Positions 1-14,750 of a stretch of 64,000 nucleotides of DNA are shown one piece after another. Position numbers and translations under genes: made by a program. The stretch is taken from the NCBI GenBank assembly GCA_028752905.1, contig JAQNBH010000011.1:22163841-22227840 (forward strand), given 5' to 3'. The DNA is from Cladorhizidae sp. MBARI D1340-BT2. Taxonomy: Eukaryota > Porifera > Demospongiae > Poecilosclerida > Cladorhizidae. The notes below the pieces were generated by a model that was not told where the DNA came from, did no database searches, and saw only the letters and a list, made by a program, of their open reading frames with translations. How positions within the stretch are numbered: position 1 is the first letter of the stretch; every line of letters begins with the position of its first letter.

Positions 1-3000
1 GTGTGCATCAAGACATGAACTCTAGTGTACATCAAGCCTTGAACTCTGGTGTGTAGTAAGCCATGAACACTGGTGTGCATCAAGACATGTACTTTAGTTT
101 GCATTGAGCAATGAACTCTGGTGTGCATCAAGCCATGAACTCTGGTTTGCATCAAGCCATGAACTCTTGTGTGTATCAAGCCATGAACTCTGGTGTCTCA
201 AGCGATGAACTCTGGTGTGTGTCAAGCCATAAACTCTGGTGTGCATCAAGCCATGAACTATGGTGTGCATCAAGCCATGAACTCTGTTGCACATCAAGCC
301 ATGCACTCTGGTGTGCATCAACCCATGCACTCTGGTGTGCATCAACCCATGAACTCTGGTGTGCATCACCAATGAAATCTGGTTTGCATCAAGCCGTGAA
401 CTTTGGTGTGCATCAAGTCATGAACTCTGGTGGGTATCAAGCCAAGAACTCTGGTGTGTAGCAAGCCATGAACTCTGGCATGCATCAAGGCATTAACTCT
501 GGTATGTATCAATGTGTGTATGAGGACATGTACTCTCGAGTGTAGCAGTCATGAACTCTGTATCCAGCCATGAACTCAGGTTTGCAGCAAGCCATGAATG
601 CTAGTGTGTTAAGCCATGTACTCTGGTGTATGTACCAAGCCATGAACTCTGGTATGCATCAAGACATGAACTCTGGTTTGCAACAAGCCATGAACTCTGG
701 TGTGCATCAAGCCATGAACTCATGTGTACATCAAGCTTGCATGCAGCAAGCTATGAACTCTGATGTGTATCAAGCTATGAACTCTGGTGTGTAGTAAGAC
801 ATGAATTCTGGCATACAGCAAGCCATGAACTCCGGGGTGCATCAAGCCATGAACTCTGGTGTGTATCAAGCTATGGACTCTAGTGTGTAGCAACACATGA
901 ACTCTGATTTCTAGCAGACATGAACTCTGTTCTGTATCAAGCCATAAAATCTGGTGTCTCAAGCCATGAACTCTGGTATGTATCAAGCCTTGAACTCTGG
1001 TGTGCATCAAGCCATGAAATTTAGTTTGCATCAAGGAATGAACTTTGGTGTGCATCAAGCCATGAACTCTGGTGTGCATCAAGCCATGAACTCTTGTGTG
1101 CATCAAGCCATGAATTCTGGTGTGCATCAAGCCATGAACTCTGGTGTGCATCAAGCCATGAACTCTGGTGTGCATCAAGCCATGAACTCTGGTCTGTATC
1201 AAGCTATATGAACTCTGGTGTATAGCAAAACATGAATTCTAGTGTGTATCAAGCTATGAACTCCAGTCTCTATCAAGCTATATGAATTCTGGTGTGTAGC
1301 AAGACATGAACTCTGGTGTGCATCAAGCCATGAACTCTGGTGTGCATCAAGCCATAAATTTTGGTGTGCATCAAGCTATGAACACTGTTGTGTAGCAAGA
1401 CATGAACTCTGGTGTGTAGCAGTCATGAACTCTCTATCAAGCCTTGAAGTCAGGCGTCTAAAGCCATGAACTCTGGTGTGTTTCAAGCCATGAACTCTGG
1501 TGTGCTTCAAGCCATGAACACTGGTGTGTATCAAGCTATTAACTCTGGTGAGCATCAAGTCATGAACTCTGGTGTGCAACAAGCCATGAACTCTGGTGTG
1601 CATCAAGCCATGAACTCTGGTATGTAGTAAGGCATGAACTCTGGCGTGCATCAAGCCAGTAACTCTGGTGTGTATCAAGCTAAGAATTCTGGTCTGTAGC
1701 AAGACATGAACTCTGGTGTGTAGCAGTCATGAACTCTGTATCAAGCCATGAACTCTGGTGTGTAGCAACCCTTGAACACTGGTATGTTAAGCCTTGAACT
1801 CTGGTGTGCAACAAGTCATGATCTCTGGTGTGCATCAAACCATGAACTCAGGTGTGCATCAAGCAATGAACACTGGCATGCAGCAAGTTATGAACTCTGA
1901 TGTGTATCAAGCTATGTATGAACTATGATGTGTAGCAAGACATGAACTCTGGTGTATATCAGTCATTAACACTGTATCAAGCCATGAACACTGGTGTCTT
2001 AAGCCATGAACTCTGGAGTGTCTCAAGCCATGAACTCTGGTGTGCATCAAGCCATGAACTCTGGTGTGCATCAAGCCATGAACTCTGGTCTGTATCAAGC
2101 TATATGAACTCTGGTGTGTAGCAAAACATGAATTCTAGTATGTATCAAGCTATGAACTCCAGTCTCTCTCAAGCTATATGAATTCTGGTGTGTAGCAAGA
2201 CATGAACTCTGGTGTGCATCAAGCCATGAACTGGTGTGCATCAAGCCATGAACTCAGGTCTGTATCAAGCTATATGAACTCTGGTGTGTAGCAAAACATG
2301 AATTCTAGTGTATCTAGCTATGAACTACAGTCTCTATCAAGCTATATGAATTCTGGTGTGTAGCAAGACATGAACTCTGGTGTGCATCAAGCCATGAACT
2401 CTGGCGGGTATCAAGCTATGAACTCTGGTCTGTATCAAGCTATCAACTCGGGTGTGTAGCAAGTTATGAGGACTTGTGTGTAGCAGTCATGAACTCTGTA
2501 TCAAGCCATGAAGTCTAGCGTCTCAAGCCATGAACTCTGGTGTGTTTCAAGCCATGAACTCTGGTGTGCATCAAGCCATCAACTCTGGTGTGTAACAAGC
2601 TATTAACTCTGGTGTGCATAAACCTATGAACTCTGGTGTGCATCAAGCCATGAACTCTGGTGTGTATCAAGCCATGAACTCTGGTGTGAAGCAAGCCATG
2701 AACTCTGGCGTGTATCAAGCTATGAATTCTTGTCTGTAGCAACATATGAACTCTGGTGTGTAGCAGTTATGAACTCCGTATCAGGCAATGAAATCTCATG
2801 TGCAGCAAGCCTTGAACACTGGTGTGTTAAGCCATGTACTCTGGTGTGCACCAAGCCATGAACTCTGGTTTGCATCAAGCCATGAACTCTGGTGTGCAAC
2901 AATCTGGTTTGCATCGAACCATGAACTCAGTTGTGCATTAAGCTATGAACAATGGAATGCAGCAAGCTATGAACTCTGGTGTCTATCAAGCTATGTATGA

Positions 3001-4491
3001 ACTCTGATGTGCATCAAGCCATGAACTCTGGTGTGTATCAAGCTATTAACTCTAGTGTGTAGCAAGGCATGAACTCTGGTGTGTACGAGTCATGAATTCT
3101 GTATCAAGCCATGAACTCTGGTGGCTCGAGCCATGAACTCTGGTATGTGTCAAGCCATGAACTCTGGTGTGCATCAAGCCATGAACTATGGTTTGCATCG
3201 AGCCATGAACTCTGGTGTGCATCAAGCCATGAACACTGGTGTGCATCAAGCCATGAACTCTGGTGTGCATCAAGCCATGAACTCTGGTGTGCATCAAGCC
3301 ATGAACTCTAGTGTGCATCAAGCCATGAACTCTGGTGTGCATCAACCCATGAACTCTGGTGTGCATCAAGACATGAACTCTAGTGTACATCAAGCCTTGA
3401 ACTCTGGTGTGTAGTAAGCCATGAACACTGGTGTGCATCAAGACATGTACTTTAGTTTGCATTGAGCAATGAACTCTGGTGTGCATCAAGCCATGAACTC
3501 TGGTTTGCATCAAGCCATGAACTCTTGTGTGTATCAAGCCATGAACTCTGGTGTCTCAAGCGATGAACTCTGGTGTGTGTCAAGCCATAAACTCTGGTGT
3601 GCATCAAGCCATGAACTATGGTGTGCATCAAGCCATGAACTCTGTTGCACATCAAGCCATGCACTCTGGTGTGCATCAACCCATGCACTCTGGTGTGCAT
3701 CAACCCATGAACTCTGGTGTGCATCACCAATGAAATCTGGTTTGCATCAAGCCGTGAACTTTGGTGTGCATCAAGTCATGAACTCTGGTGGGTATCAAGC
3801 CAAGAACTCTGGTGTGTAGCAAGCCATGAACTCTGGCATGCATCAAGGCATTAACTCTGGTATGTATCAATGTGTGTATGAGGACATGTACTCTCGAGTG
3901 TAGCAGTCATGAACTCTGTATCCAGCCATGAACTCAGGTTTGCAGCAAGCCATGAATGCTAGTGTGTTAAGCCATGTACTCTGGTGTATGTACCAAGCCA
4001 TGAACTCTGGTATGCATCAAGACATGAACTCTGGTTTGCAACAAGCCATGAACTCTGGTGTGCATCAAGCCATGAACTCATGTGTACATCAAGCTTGCAT
4101 GCAGCAAGCTATGAACTCTGATGTGTATCAAGCTATGAACTCTGGTGTGTAGTAAGACATGAATTCTGGCATACAGCAAGCCATGAACTCCGGGGTGCAT
4201 CAAGCCATGAACTCTGGTGTGTATCAAGCTATGGACTCTAGTGTGTAGCAACACATGAACTCTGATTTATAGCAGACATGAACTCTGTTCTGTATCAAGC
4301 CATAAAATCTGGTGTCTCAAGCCATGAACTCTGGTATGTATCAAGCCTTGAACTCTGGTGTGCATCAAGCCATGAAATTTAGTTTGCATCAAGGAATGAA
4401 CTTTGGTGTGCATCAAGCCATGAACTCTGGTGTGCATCAAGCCATGAACTCTTGTGTGCATCAAGCCATGAATTCTGGTGTGCATCAAGCC
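1..4491. repeat. Higher-order duplication, offset 3358 bp
   Basis: Positions 1 to about 1,133 recur at 3,359 to about 4,491 with almost no change. One visible difference is CTGATTTCTAG in the first copy against CTGATTTATAG in the second. Past about 1,134 the copies diverge: the first continues with standard units, the second with variants carrying CATTAACTCAGG. The intervening 2.2 kb has its own relation to sequence further right, at an offset of 3032 bp (about 2,515-3,311 to 5,547-6,343). The repeating block is therefore about 3 kb with internal insertions and deletions. Confidence 0.85.
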
Positions 4492-7400
4492 ATTAACTCA
4501 GGTGTGCATCAAACCATCAACTTTGATGTGCAACAAGCCAAGAACTCTGGTGTGTATCAGGCTATGAACTCTGGTGTGTAGTAAGACATGCACTCTGGTG
4601 TATATCAGTCATGAACTCTGTATCAAGCCATGAACTCTGATGTCTTAAGGCTTAAGCCATGAACTCTGGAGTGTGTCAAGCCATAAACTCTTGTGTGCAT
4701 CAAGCTATGAACTCTGGTCTGTATCAAGCTATATGAACTCTGGTGTGTAGCAAAACATAAATTCTGGTGTGTATCAAGCTATAAACTCCATTGTCTAACA
4801 AGCTATATGAATTCTGGTGTGTAGCAAGACATGAACTCTGGTGTGCATCAAGCCATGAACTCTGGCGGGAATCAAGCTATGAATTCTGGTCTGTATCAAG
4901 CAATGAACTCAGGTGTGTAGCAAGTTATGAGGTCTGGTGTGTAGCAGTCATGAACTCTGTATTAAGCCATGAACTCTGGTGTCTCAAGCCATGAACTCTG
5001 GTGTGCAGCAAGCCATAAACTCTGGTGTGCATCAAGCCATGAACTTCGGTGTGCATCAAGCCATGAACTCTGGTGGGTATGAAGCTATGAACTCTGTTGT
5101 GTAGCAAACCATGAACACAGGCATGCAGCAAGCCATGAACTCTGGCATGCACAAGCCATGAACTCTGGTATGTATCAAGCTATTAACTCTGGGGTGTAGC
5201 AAGACATGAAATTTGGCGTACAGCAAGCCATGAACTCCGGGGTGCATCAAGCTATGAAATCTGGTGTGCATCAAGCCATGAACTCTGGTCTGTATCAAGC
5301 TATATGAACTCTGGTGTGTAGCAAAACATGAATTGTAGTGTGTATCAAGCTATGAACTCCAGTCTCTATCAAGCTATATGAATTCTGGTGTGTAGCAAGA
5401 CATGAACTCTGGTGTGCATCAAGCCATGAACTCTGGCGGGTATCAAGCTATGAACTCTGGTCTGTATCAAGCTATCAACTCGGGTGTGTAGCAAGTTATG
5501 AGGTCTTGTGTGTAGCAGTCATGAACTCTGTATCAAGCCATGAAGTCTAGCGTCTCAAGCCATGAACTCTGGTGTGTTTCAAGCCATGAACTCTGGTGTG
5601 CATCAAGCCATCAACTCTGGTGTGTAACAAGCTATTAACTCTGGTGTGCATCAACCTATGAACTCTGGTGTGCATAAAGCCATGAACTCTGGTGTGCATC
5701 AAGCCATGAACTCTGGTGTGAAGCAAGCCATGAACTCTGGCGTGTATCAAGCTATGAATTCTTGTCTGTAGCAACACATGAACTCTGGTGTGTAGCAGTT
5801 ATGAACTCCGTATCAGGCAATGAAATCTCATGTGCAGCAAGCCTTGAACACTGGTGTGTTAAGCCATGTACTCTGGTGTGCACCAAGCCATGAACTCTGG
5901 TTTGCATCAAGCCATGAACTCTGGTGTGCAACAATCTGGTTTGCATCGAACCATGAACTCAGGTGTGCATTAAGCTATGAACAATGGAATGCAGCACGCT
6001 ATGAACTCTGGTGTCTATCAAGCTATGTATGAACTCTGATGTGCATCTAGCCATGAACTCTGGTGTGTATCAAACTATTAACTGTAGTGTGTAGCAAGGC
6101 ATGAACTCTGGTGTGTACGAGTCATGAATTCTGTATCAAGCCATGAACTCTGGTGGCTCGAGCCATGAACTCTGGTATGTGTCAAGCCATGAACTCTGGT
6201 GTGCATCAAGCCATGAACTTTGGTTTGCATCGAGCCATGAACTCTGGTGTGCATCAAGCCATGAACACTGGTGTGCATCAAGCCATGAACTCTGGTGTGC
6301 ATCAAGCCATGAACTCTGGTATGCATCAAGCCATGAACTCTAGTGTGCATCAAGCCATGAACTCTGGTGTGCATCAACCCATGAACTCTGGTGTGCATCA
6401 AGCCATGAACTCTGGTTTGCATCAAGCCATGAACTCTTGTGTGTATCAAGCCATGAACTCTGGTGTCTCAAGCGATGAACTCTGGTGTGTGTCAAGCCAT
6501 GAACTCTGGTGTGCATCAAGCCATGAACTATGGTGTGCATCAAGCCATGAACTCTGTTGCACATCAAGCCATGCACTCTGGTGTGCATCAACCCATGAAC
6601 TCTGGTGTGCATCACCAATGAACTCTGGTTTGCATCAAGCCGTGAACTTTGGTGTGCATCAAGTCATGAACTCTGGTGGGTATCAAGCCAAGAACTCTGG
6701 TGTATAGCAAGCCATGAACTCTGGCATGCATCAAGGCATTAACTCTGGTATGTATCAATGTGTGTATGAGGACATGTACTCTCAAGTGTAGCAGTCATGA
6801 ACTCTGTATCCAGCCATGAACTCAGGTTTGCAGCAAGCCATGAATGCTAGTGTATTAAGCCATGTACTATGGTGTGTGTACCAAGCCATGAACTCTGGTA
6901 TGCATCAAGCCATGAACTCTGGTTTGCAACAAGCCATGAACTCTGGTGTGCATCAAGCCACGAACTCATGTGTACATCAAGCTTGCATGCAGCAAGCTAT
7001 GAACTCTGATGTGTATCAAGCTATGAACTCTGGTGTGTAGTAAGACATGAATTCTGGCATACAGCAAGCCATGAACTCCGGGGTGCATCAAGCCATGAAC
7101 TCTGGTGTGTATCAAGCTATGGACTCTAGTGTGTAGCAACACATGAACTCTGATTTATAGCAGACATGAACTCTGTTCTGTATCAAGCCATAAAATCTTG
7201 TGTCTCAAGCCATGAACTCTGGTATGTATCAAGCCTTGAACTCTGGTGTACATCAATCCATGAAATTTAGTTTGCATCAAGGAATGATCTCTGGTGTGCA
7301 TCAAGCCATGAACTCTGGTGTGCATCAAGCCATGAACTCTTGTGTGCATCAAGCCATGAATTCTGGTGTGCATCAAGCCATTAACTCAGGTGTGCATCAA

Positions 7401-8158
7401 ACCATCAACTTTGATGTGCAACAAGCCAAGAACTCTGGTGTGTATCAGGCTATGAACTCTGGTGTGTAGCAAGACATGCACTCTGGTGTATATCAGTCAT
7501 GAACTCTGTATCAAGCCATGAACTCTGATGTCTTAAGGCTTAAGCCATGAACTCTGGAGTGTGTCAAGCCATAAACTCTTGTGTGCATCAAGCTATGAAC
7601 TCTGGTCTGTATCAAGCTATATGAACTCTGGTGTGTAGCAAAACATAAATTCTGGTGTGTATCAAGCTATAAACTCCATTGTCTAACAAGCTATATGAAT
7701 TCTGGTGTGTAGCAAGACATGAACTCTGGTGTGCATCAAGCCATGAACTCTGGCGGGAATCAAGCTATGAATTCTGGTCTGTATCAAGCAATGAACTCAG
7801 GTGTGTAGCAAGTTATGAGGTCTGGTGTGTAGCAGTCATGAACTCTGTATTAAGCCATGAACTCTGGTGTCTCAAGCCATGAACTCTGGTGTGCAGCAAG
7901 CCATAAACTCTGGTGTGCATCAAGCCATGAACTTCGGTGTGCATCAAGCCATGAACTCTGGTGGGTATGAAGCTATGAACTCTGTTGTGTAGCAAACCAT
8001 GAAAACAGGCATGCAGCAAGCCATGAACTCTGGCATGCACAAGCCATGAACTCTGGTATGTATCAAGCTATTAACTCTGGGGTGTAGCAAGACATGAAAT
8101 TTGGCATACAGCAAGCCATGAACTCCGGGGTGCATCAAGCTATGAAATCTGGTGTGCA
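3452..8158. repeat. Higher-order duplication, offset 2888 bp
   Basis: About 1.8 kb at 3,452-5,270 matches 6,340-8,158 at a constant offset of 2888 bp, with scattered substitutions. The match includes rare variants such as the unit with CAACTTTGATGTGCAACAAG and the motif CTTAAGGCTTAAGCC. After 8,158 a local duplication of 143 bp follows; the motif TGGCATGCAC occurs at 8,031 and again at 8,174. Confidence 0.8.
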
Positions 8159-11100
8159 GCAAGCCATGAACTCTGGCATGCACAAGCCATGAACTCTGGT
8201 ATGTATCAAGCTATTAACTCTGGGGTGTAGCAAGACATGAAATTTGGCGTACAGCAAGCCATGAACTCCGGGGTGCATCAATCTATGAAATCTGGTGTGT
8301 ATCAAGCTATGAACTCTGGTGTGCAGCAAGAGATGAATTCTGGTGTGTTGCCTTCATGAAGTTTATAACTAGCCATGAACTATAAATGTCTCAAGCCATG
8401 AACTCTGGTGTGCATTAAGCCATGAACTTTGGTGTGCATCGAGCTAAGAACGATGATGTGCATGAAGCCATGAACTCTGGTGTAGTTCAAGCCATGAACT
8501 CTGTTGTGCATCAAGCCATGAACTCTGGTTTGCATCAAGCCATGAACTCTGGTGTCCATCAAGCCATAAATTTTTGTGTGCATCAAGCTATGAACTCTGG
8601 TGGGTAGCAAGCCTTGAATTCTGGAATGGAGCAAGCCATGAACTCTGGCATGTATCAAGCCATGAACTCTGGTGTGTATCAAGCTATGAACTGTTGTGTT
8701 GCAAGACATGAACTCTGGTGTGTAGCAGTCATGAACTCTCTATCAAGCCATGAAGTCAGGCATCTCAAGCCATGAACTCTGGTGTGTTTCAAGCCATGAA
8801 CTCTGGTGTGCTTCAAGCCAGGAACACTGGTGTGTATCAAGCTATTGAACTCCGGGGTGCATCAAGCTATGAAATCTGGTGTGCAGCATGCCATGAACTC
8901 TGGCATGTACAAGCCATGAACTCTGGTGTGTATCAAGCTATTAACTCTGGGGTGTAGCAAGACATGAAATTTGGCGTACAGCAAGCCATGAACTCTGGGG
9001 TGCATCAAGCTATGAAATCTGGTGTGTATCAAGCTATGAACTCCGGAGTGCAGCAAGAGATGAATTCTGTTGTGTTGCCTTCATGAAGTCTATAACTAGC
9101 CATGAACTATAAATGTCTCAAGCCATGAACTCTGGTGTGCATCAAGCCATGAACTTTGGTGTGCATCGAGCTAAGAACGATGATGTGCATGAAGCCATGA
9201 ACTCTGGTGTAGTTCAAGCCATGAACTCTGGTGTGCATCAAGCCATGAACTCTGGTTTGCATCAAGCCATGAACTCTGGTGTGCATCAAGCCATACATTT
9301 TGGTGTGCATCAAGCTATGAACTCTGGTGGGTAGCAAGCCTTGAACTCTGGAATGGAACAAGCCATGAACTCTGGCATGTATCAAGCCATGAACTCTGGT
9401 GTGTATCAAGCTATGAACACTGTTGTGTTGCAAGACATGAACTCTGGTGTGTAGCAGTCATGAACTCTCTATCAAGCCATGAAGTCAGGCGTCTCAAGCC
9501 ATGAACTCTGGTGTGTTTCAAGCCATGAACTCTGGTGTGCTTCAAGCCCTGAACACTGGTGTGTATCAAGCTATTAACTCTGGTGAGCATCAAGTCATGA
9601 ACTCTGGTGTGCAACAAGCCATGAACTCTGGTGTGCATCAAGCCATGAACTCTGGTATGTAGTAAGGCATGAACTCTGGTGTGCATCAAGCCAATAACTC
9701 TGGTGTGTATCAAGCTAAGAATTCTGGTCTGTAGCAAGACATGAACTCTGGTGTGTAGCAGTCATGAACTCTGTATCAAGCCATGAACTCTGGTGTGTAG
9801 CAAACCTTGAACACTGGTATGTTAAGCCTTGAACTCTGGTGTGCAACAAGTCATGATCTCTGGTGTGCATCAAACCATGAACTCAGGTGTGCATCAAGCT
9901 ATGAACACTGGCATGCAGCAAGCTATGAACTCTGATGTGTATCAAGCTATGTATGAACTATGATGTGTAGCAAGACATGAACTCTGGTGTATATCAGTCA
10001 TTAACTCTGTATCAAGCCATGAACACTGGTGTCTTAAGCCATGAACTCTGGAGTGTGTCAAGCCATGAACTCTGGTGTGCATCAAGCCATGAACTCTGGT
10101 GTGCATCAAGCCATGAACTCTGGTCTGTATCAAGCTATATGAACTCTGGTGTGTAGCAAAACATGAATTCTAGTGTGTATCAAGCTATGAACTCCAGTCT
10201 CTATCAAGCTATATGAATTCTGGTGTGTAGCAAGACATGAACTCTGGTGTGCATCAAGCCATGAACTCTGGAGGGTATCAAGCTATGAACTCTGGTCTGT
10301 ATCAAGCTATCAACTCGGGTGTGTAGCAAGTTATGAGGTCTTGTGTGTAGCAGTCATGAACTCTGTATCAAGCCATGAAGTTTGCATCTCAAGCCATGAA
10401 CTCTGGTGTGTTTCAAGCCATGAACTCTGGTGTGCATCAAGCCATGAACTCTGGTATGTATCAAGCTATTAACTCTGGTGTGCAACAACCTATGAACTCT
10501 GGTGTGCATCAAGCCATTAACTCTGATATGCATCAAGCCATGAACTCTGGTGTGGAACAAGCCATTAACTCTAGTGTGCATCAAGCCATGAACACAGGTG
10601 TACATCAAGCTATGAACACTGGAATGCAGCAAGCTATGAACTCTGATGTGTATCAAGCTATGAAATCTGGTTTGTAGCTAGACATGAACACTGGTGTGCA
10701 GCAAGCCATAAATTCTGGTATGCTTCAAGCCATGAAATTTGGTGTGCATCAAGCGAAGAACTCTGGTGGGTATGAAGCTATGAACTCTGGTGTTTAGCAA
10801 GCTATGAACTCTGGCGTGTAGCAAGCCATTAACTCTGGCATGCATCAAGCCATGAACTCAGGTGTGTATCAAGCTATGAACTCTGGGGTGTAGCAAAAAA
10901 TGAACTCGGATGTGTAGCAAGAAATGAATTCTGGTGTGTAGCAGTCATGAACCCTGTTTCAAGCCATGAACTCTGGTGTCTCAAGCCATGAACTCTGGTG
11001 TGTGTCAAGCCATGAACTCTGGTGTGCATCAAGCCATGAACTATGGTGTGCATCAAGCCATGAACTCTGTTGCACATCAAGCCATGCACTCTGGTGTGCA

Positions 11101-14100
11101 TCAACCCATGAACTCTGGTGTGCATCACCAATGAACTCTGGTTTGCATCAAGCCGTGAACTTTGGTGTGCATCAAGTCATGAACTCTGTTGGGTATCAAG
11201 GCAAGAACTCTGGTGTGTAGCAAGCCATGAACTCTGGCATGCATCAAGGCATTAACTCTGGTGTGTATCAATGTGTGTATGAGAACATGTACTCTCGAGT
11301 GTAGCAGTCATGAACTCTGTATCCAGCCATGAACTCAGGTTTGCAGCAAGCCATGAATGCTAGTGTGTTAAGCCATGTACTCTGGTGTGTGTACCAAGCC
11401 ATGAACTCTGGTATGCATCAAGCCATGAACTCTGGTTTGCAACAAGACATGAACTCTGGTGTGCATCAAGCCATGAACTCATGTGTACATCAAGCTTGCA
11501 TGCAGCAAGCTATGAACTCTGATGTGCATCAAGCTATGAACTCTGGTGTGTAGTAAGACATGAATTCTGGCATACAGCAAGCCATGAACTCCGGGGTGCA
11601 TCAAGCCATGAACTCTGGTGTGTATCAATCTATAGACTCTAGTGTGTAGCAACACATGAACTCTGATTTATAGCAGACATGAACTCTGTTCTGTATCAAG
11701 CCATAAAATCTGGTGTCTCAAGCCATGAACTCTGGTATGTATCAAGCCTTGAACTCTGGTGTGCATCAAGCCATGAAATTTAGTTTGCATCAAGGAATGA
11801 ACTCTGGTGTGCATCAAGCCATGAACTCTGGTGTGCATCAAGCCATGAACTCTTGTCTGCATCAAGCCATGAATTCTGGTGTGCATCAAGCCATTAACTC
11901 AGGTGTGCATCAAACCATCAACTTTGATGTGCAACAAGCCAAGAACTCTGGTGTGTATCAGGCTATGAACTCTGGTGTGTAGCAAGACATGCACTCTGGT
12001 GTATATCAGTCATGAACTCTGTATCAAGCCATGAACTCTGATGTCTTAAGGCTTAAGCCATGAACTCTGGAGTGTGTCAAGCCATAAACTCTTGTGTGCA
12101 TCAAGCTATGAACTCTGGTCTGTATCAAGCTATATGAACTCTGGTGTGTAGCAAAACATAAATTCTGTTGTGTATCAAGCTATAAACTCCATTGTCTAAC
12201 AAGCTATATGAATTCTGGTGTGTAGCAAGACATGAACTCTGGTGTGCATCAAGCCATGAACTCTGGCGGGAATCAAGCTATGAATTCTGGTCTCTATCAA
12301 GCAATGAACTCAGGTGTGTAGCAAGTTATGAGGTCTGGTGTGTAGCAGTCATGAACTCTGTATTAAGCCATGAACTCTGGTGTCTCAAGCCATGAACTCT
12401 GGTGTGCAGCAAGCCATAAACTCTGGTGTGCAGCAAGCCATAAACTCTGGTGTGCATCAAGCCATGAACTTCGGTGTGCATCAAGCCATGAACTCTGGTG
12501 GGTATGAAGCTATGAACTCTGTTGTGTAGCAAACCATGAACACAGGCATGCAGCAAGCCATGAACTCTGGCATGCACAAGTCATGAACTCTGGTATGTAT
12601 CAAGCTATTAACTCTGTGGTGTAGCAAGACATGAAATTTGGCGTACAGCAAGCCATGAACTCCGGGGTGCATCAATCTATGAAATCTGGTGTGTATCAAG
12701 CTATGAACTCTGGTGTGCAGCAAGAGATGAATTCTGGTGTGTTGCCTTCATGAAGTCTATAACTAGCCATGAACTATAAATGTCTCAAGCCATTAACTCT
12801 GGTGTGCATCAAGCCTTGAACTTTGGTGTGCATCGAGCAAAGAACGATGATGTGCATGAAGCCATGAACTCTGGTGTAGTTCAAGCCATGAACTCTGGTG
12901 TGCATCAAGCCATGAACTCTGGTTTGCATCAAGCCATGAACTCTGGTGTGCATCAAGCCATAAATTTTGGTGTGCATCAAGCTATGAACTCTGGAGGGTA
13001 GCAAGCCTTGAACTCTGGAATGGAGCAAGCCATGAACTCTGGCATGTATCAAGCCATGAACTCTGGTGTGTATCAAGCTATGAACTGTTGTGTTGCAAGA
13101 CTTGAACTCTGGTGTGTAGCAGTCATGAACTCTCTATCAAGCCATGAAGTCAGGCGTCTCAAGCCATGAACTCTGGTGTGTTTCAAGCCATGAACTCTGG
13201 TGTGCTTCAAGCCATGAACACTGGTGTGTATCAAGCTATTGAACTCCGGGGTGCATCAAGCTATGAAATCTGGTGTGCAGCAAGCCATGAACTCTGGCAT
13301 GCACAAGCCATGAACTCTGGTGTGTATCAAGATATTAACTCTGGGGTGTAGCAAGACATGAAATTTGGCGTACAGCAAGTCATGAACTCTGGGGTGCATC
13401 AAGCTATGAAATCGGGTGTGTATCAAGCTATGAACTCCGGTGTGCAGCAAGAGATGAATTCTGGTGTGTTGCCTTCATGAAGTCTATAACTAGCCATGAA
13501 CTATAAATGTCTCAAGCCATGAACTCTGGTGTGCATCAAGCCATGAACTTTGGTTTGCATCGAGCTAAGAACGATGATGTGCATGAAGCCATGAACTCTG
13601 GTGTAGTTCAAGCCATGAACTCTGGTGTGCATCAAGCCATGAACTCTGGTTTGCATCAAGCCATGAACTCTGGTGTGCATCAAGCCATAAATTTTGGTGT
13701 GCATCAAGCTATGAACTCTGGTGGGTAGCAAGCCTTGAACTCTGGAATGGAGCAAGCCATGAACTCTGGCATGTATCAAGCCATGAACTCTGGTGTGTAT
13801 CAAGCTATGAACAATGTTGTGTTGCAAGACATGAACTCTGGTGTGTAGCAGTCATGAACTCTCTATCAAGCCATGAAGTCAGGCGTCTCAAGCCATGAAC
13901 TCTGGTGTGTTTCAAGCCATGAACTCTGGTGTGCTTCAAGCCCTGAACACTGGTGTGTATCAAGCTATTAACTCTGGTGAGCATCAAGTCATGAACTCTG
14001 GTGTGCAATAAGCCATGAACTCTGGTGTGCATCAAGCCATGAACTCTGGTATGTAGTAAGGCATTAACTCTGGTGTGCATCAAGCCAGTAACTCTGGTGT

Positions 14101-14750
14101 GTATCAAGCTAAGAATTCTGGTCTGAACCAAGACATGAACTCTGGTGTGTAGCAGTCATGAACTCTGTATCAAGCCATGAACTCTGGTGTGTAGCAAACC
14201 TTGAACACTGGTATGTTAAGCCTTGAACTCTGGTGTGCAACAAGTCATGATCTCTGGTGTGCATCAAACCATGAACTCAGGTGTGCATCAAGCTATGAAC
14301 ACTGGCATGCAGCAAGCTATGAACTCTGATGTGTATCAAGCTATGTATGAACTATGATGTGTAGCAAGACATGAACTCTGGTGTATATCAGTCATTAACT
14401 CTGTATCAAGCCATGAACACTGGTGTCTTAAGCCATGAACTCTGGAGTGTGTCAAGCCATGAATTCTGGTGTGCATCAAGCCATGAACTCTGGTGTGCAT
14501 CAAGCCATGAACTCTGGTCAGTATCAAGCTATATGAACTCTGGTGTGTAGCAAAACATGAATTCTAGTGTGTATCAAGCTATGAACTCCAGTCTCTATCA
14601 AGCTATATGAATTCTGGTGTGTAGCAAGACATGAACTCTGGTGTGCATCAAGCCATGAACTCTGGAGGGTATCAAGCTATGAACTCTGGTCTGTATCAAG
14701 CTATCAACTCGGGTGTGTAGCAAGTTATGAGGTCTTGTGTGTAGCAGTCA
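6453..14750. repeat. Higher-order duplications, offsets 4513 and 4394 bp
   Basis: Sequence at 6,453-7,940 recurs at 10,966 to about 12,453 (offset 4513), and 8,380-10,350 recurs at 12,774 to about 14,744 (offset 4394). Inside the first match one copy has exactly one extra 24-bp unit near 12,410-12,440, so the offset changes there by a single monomer. The two offsets differ because about 120 bp was gained or lost between them. This is an older, more diverged higher-order repeat than those further right. Confidence 0.75.
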
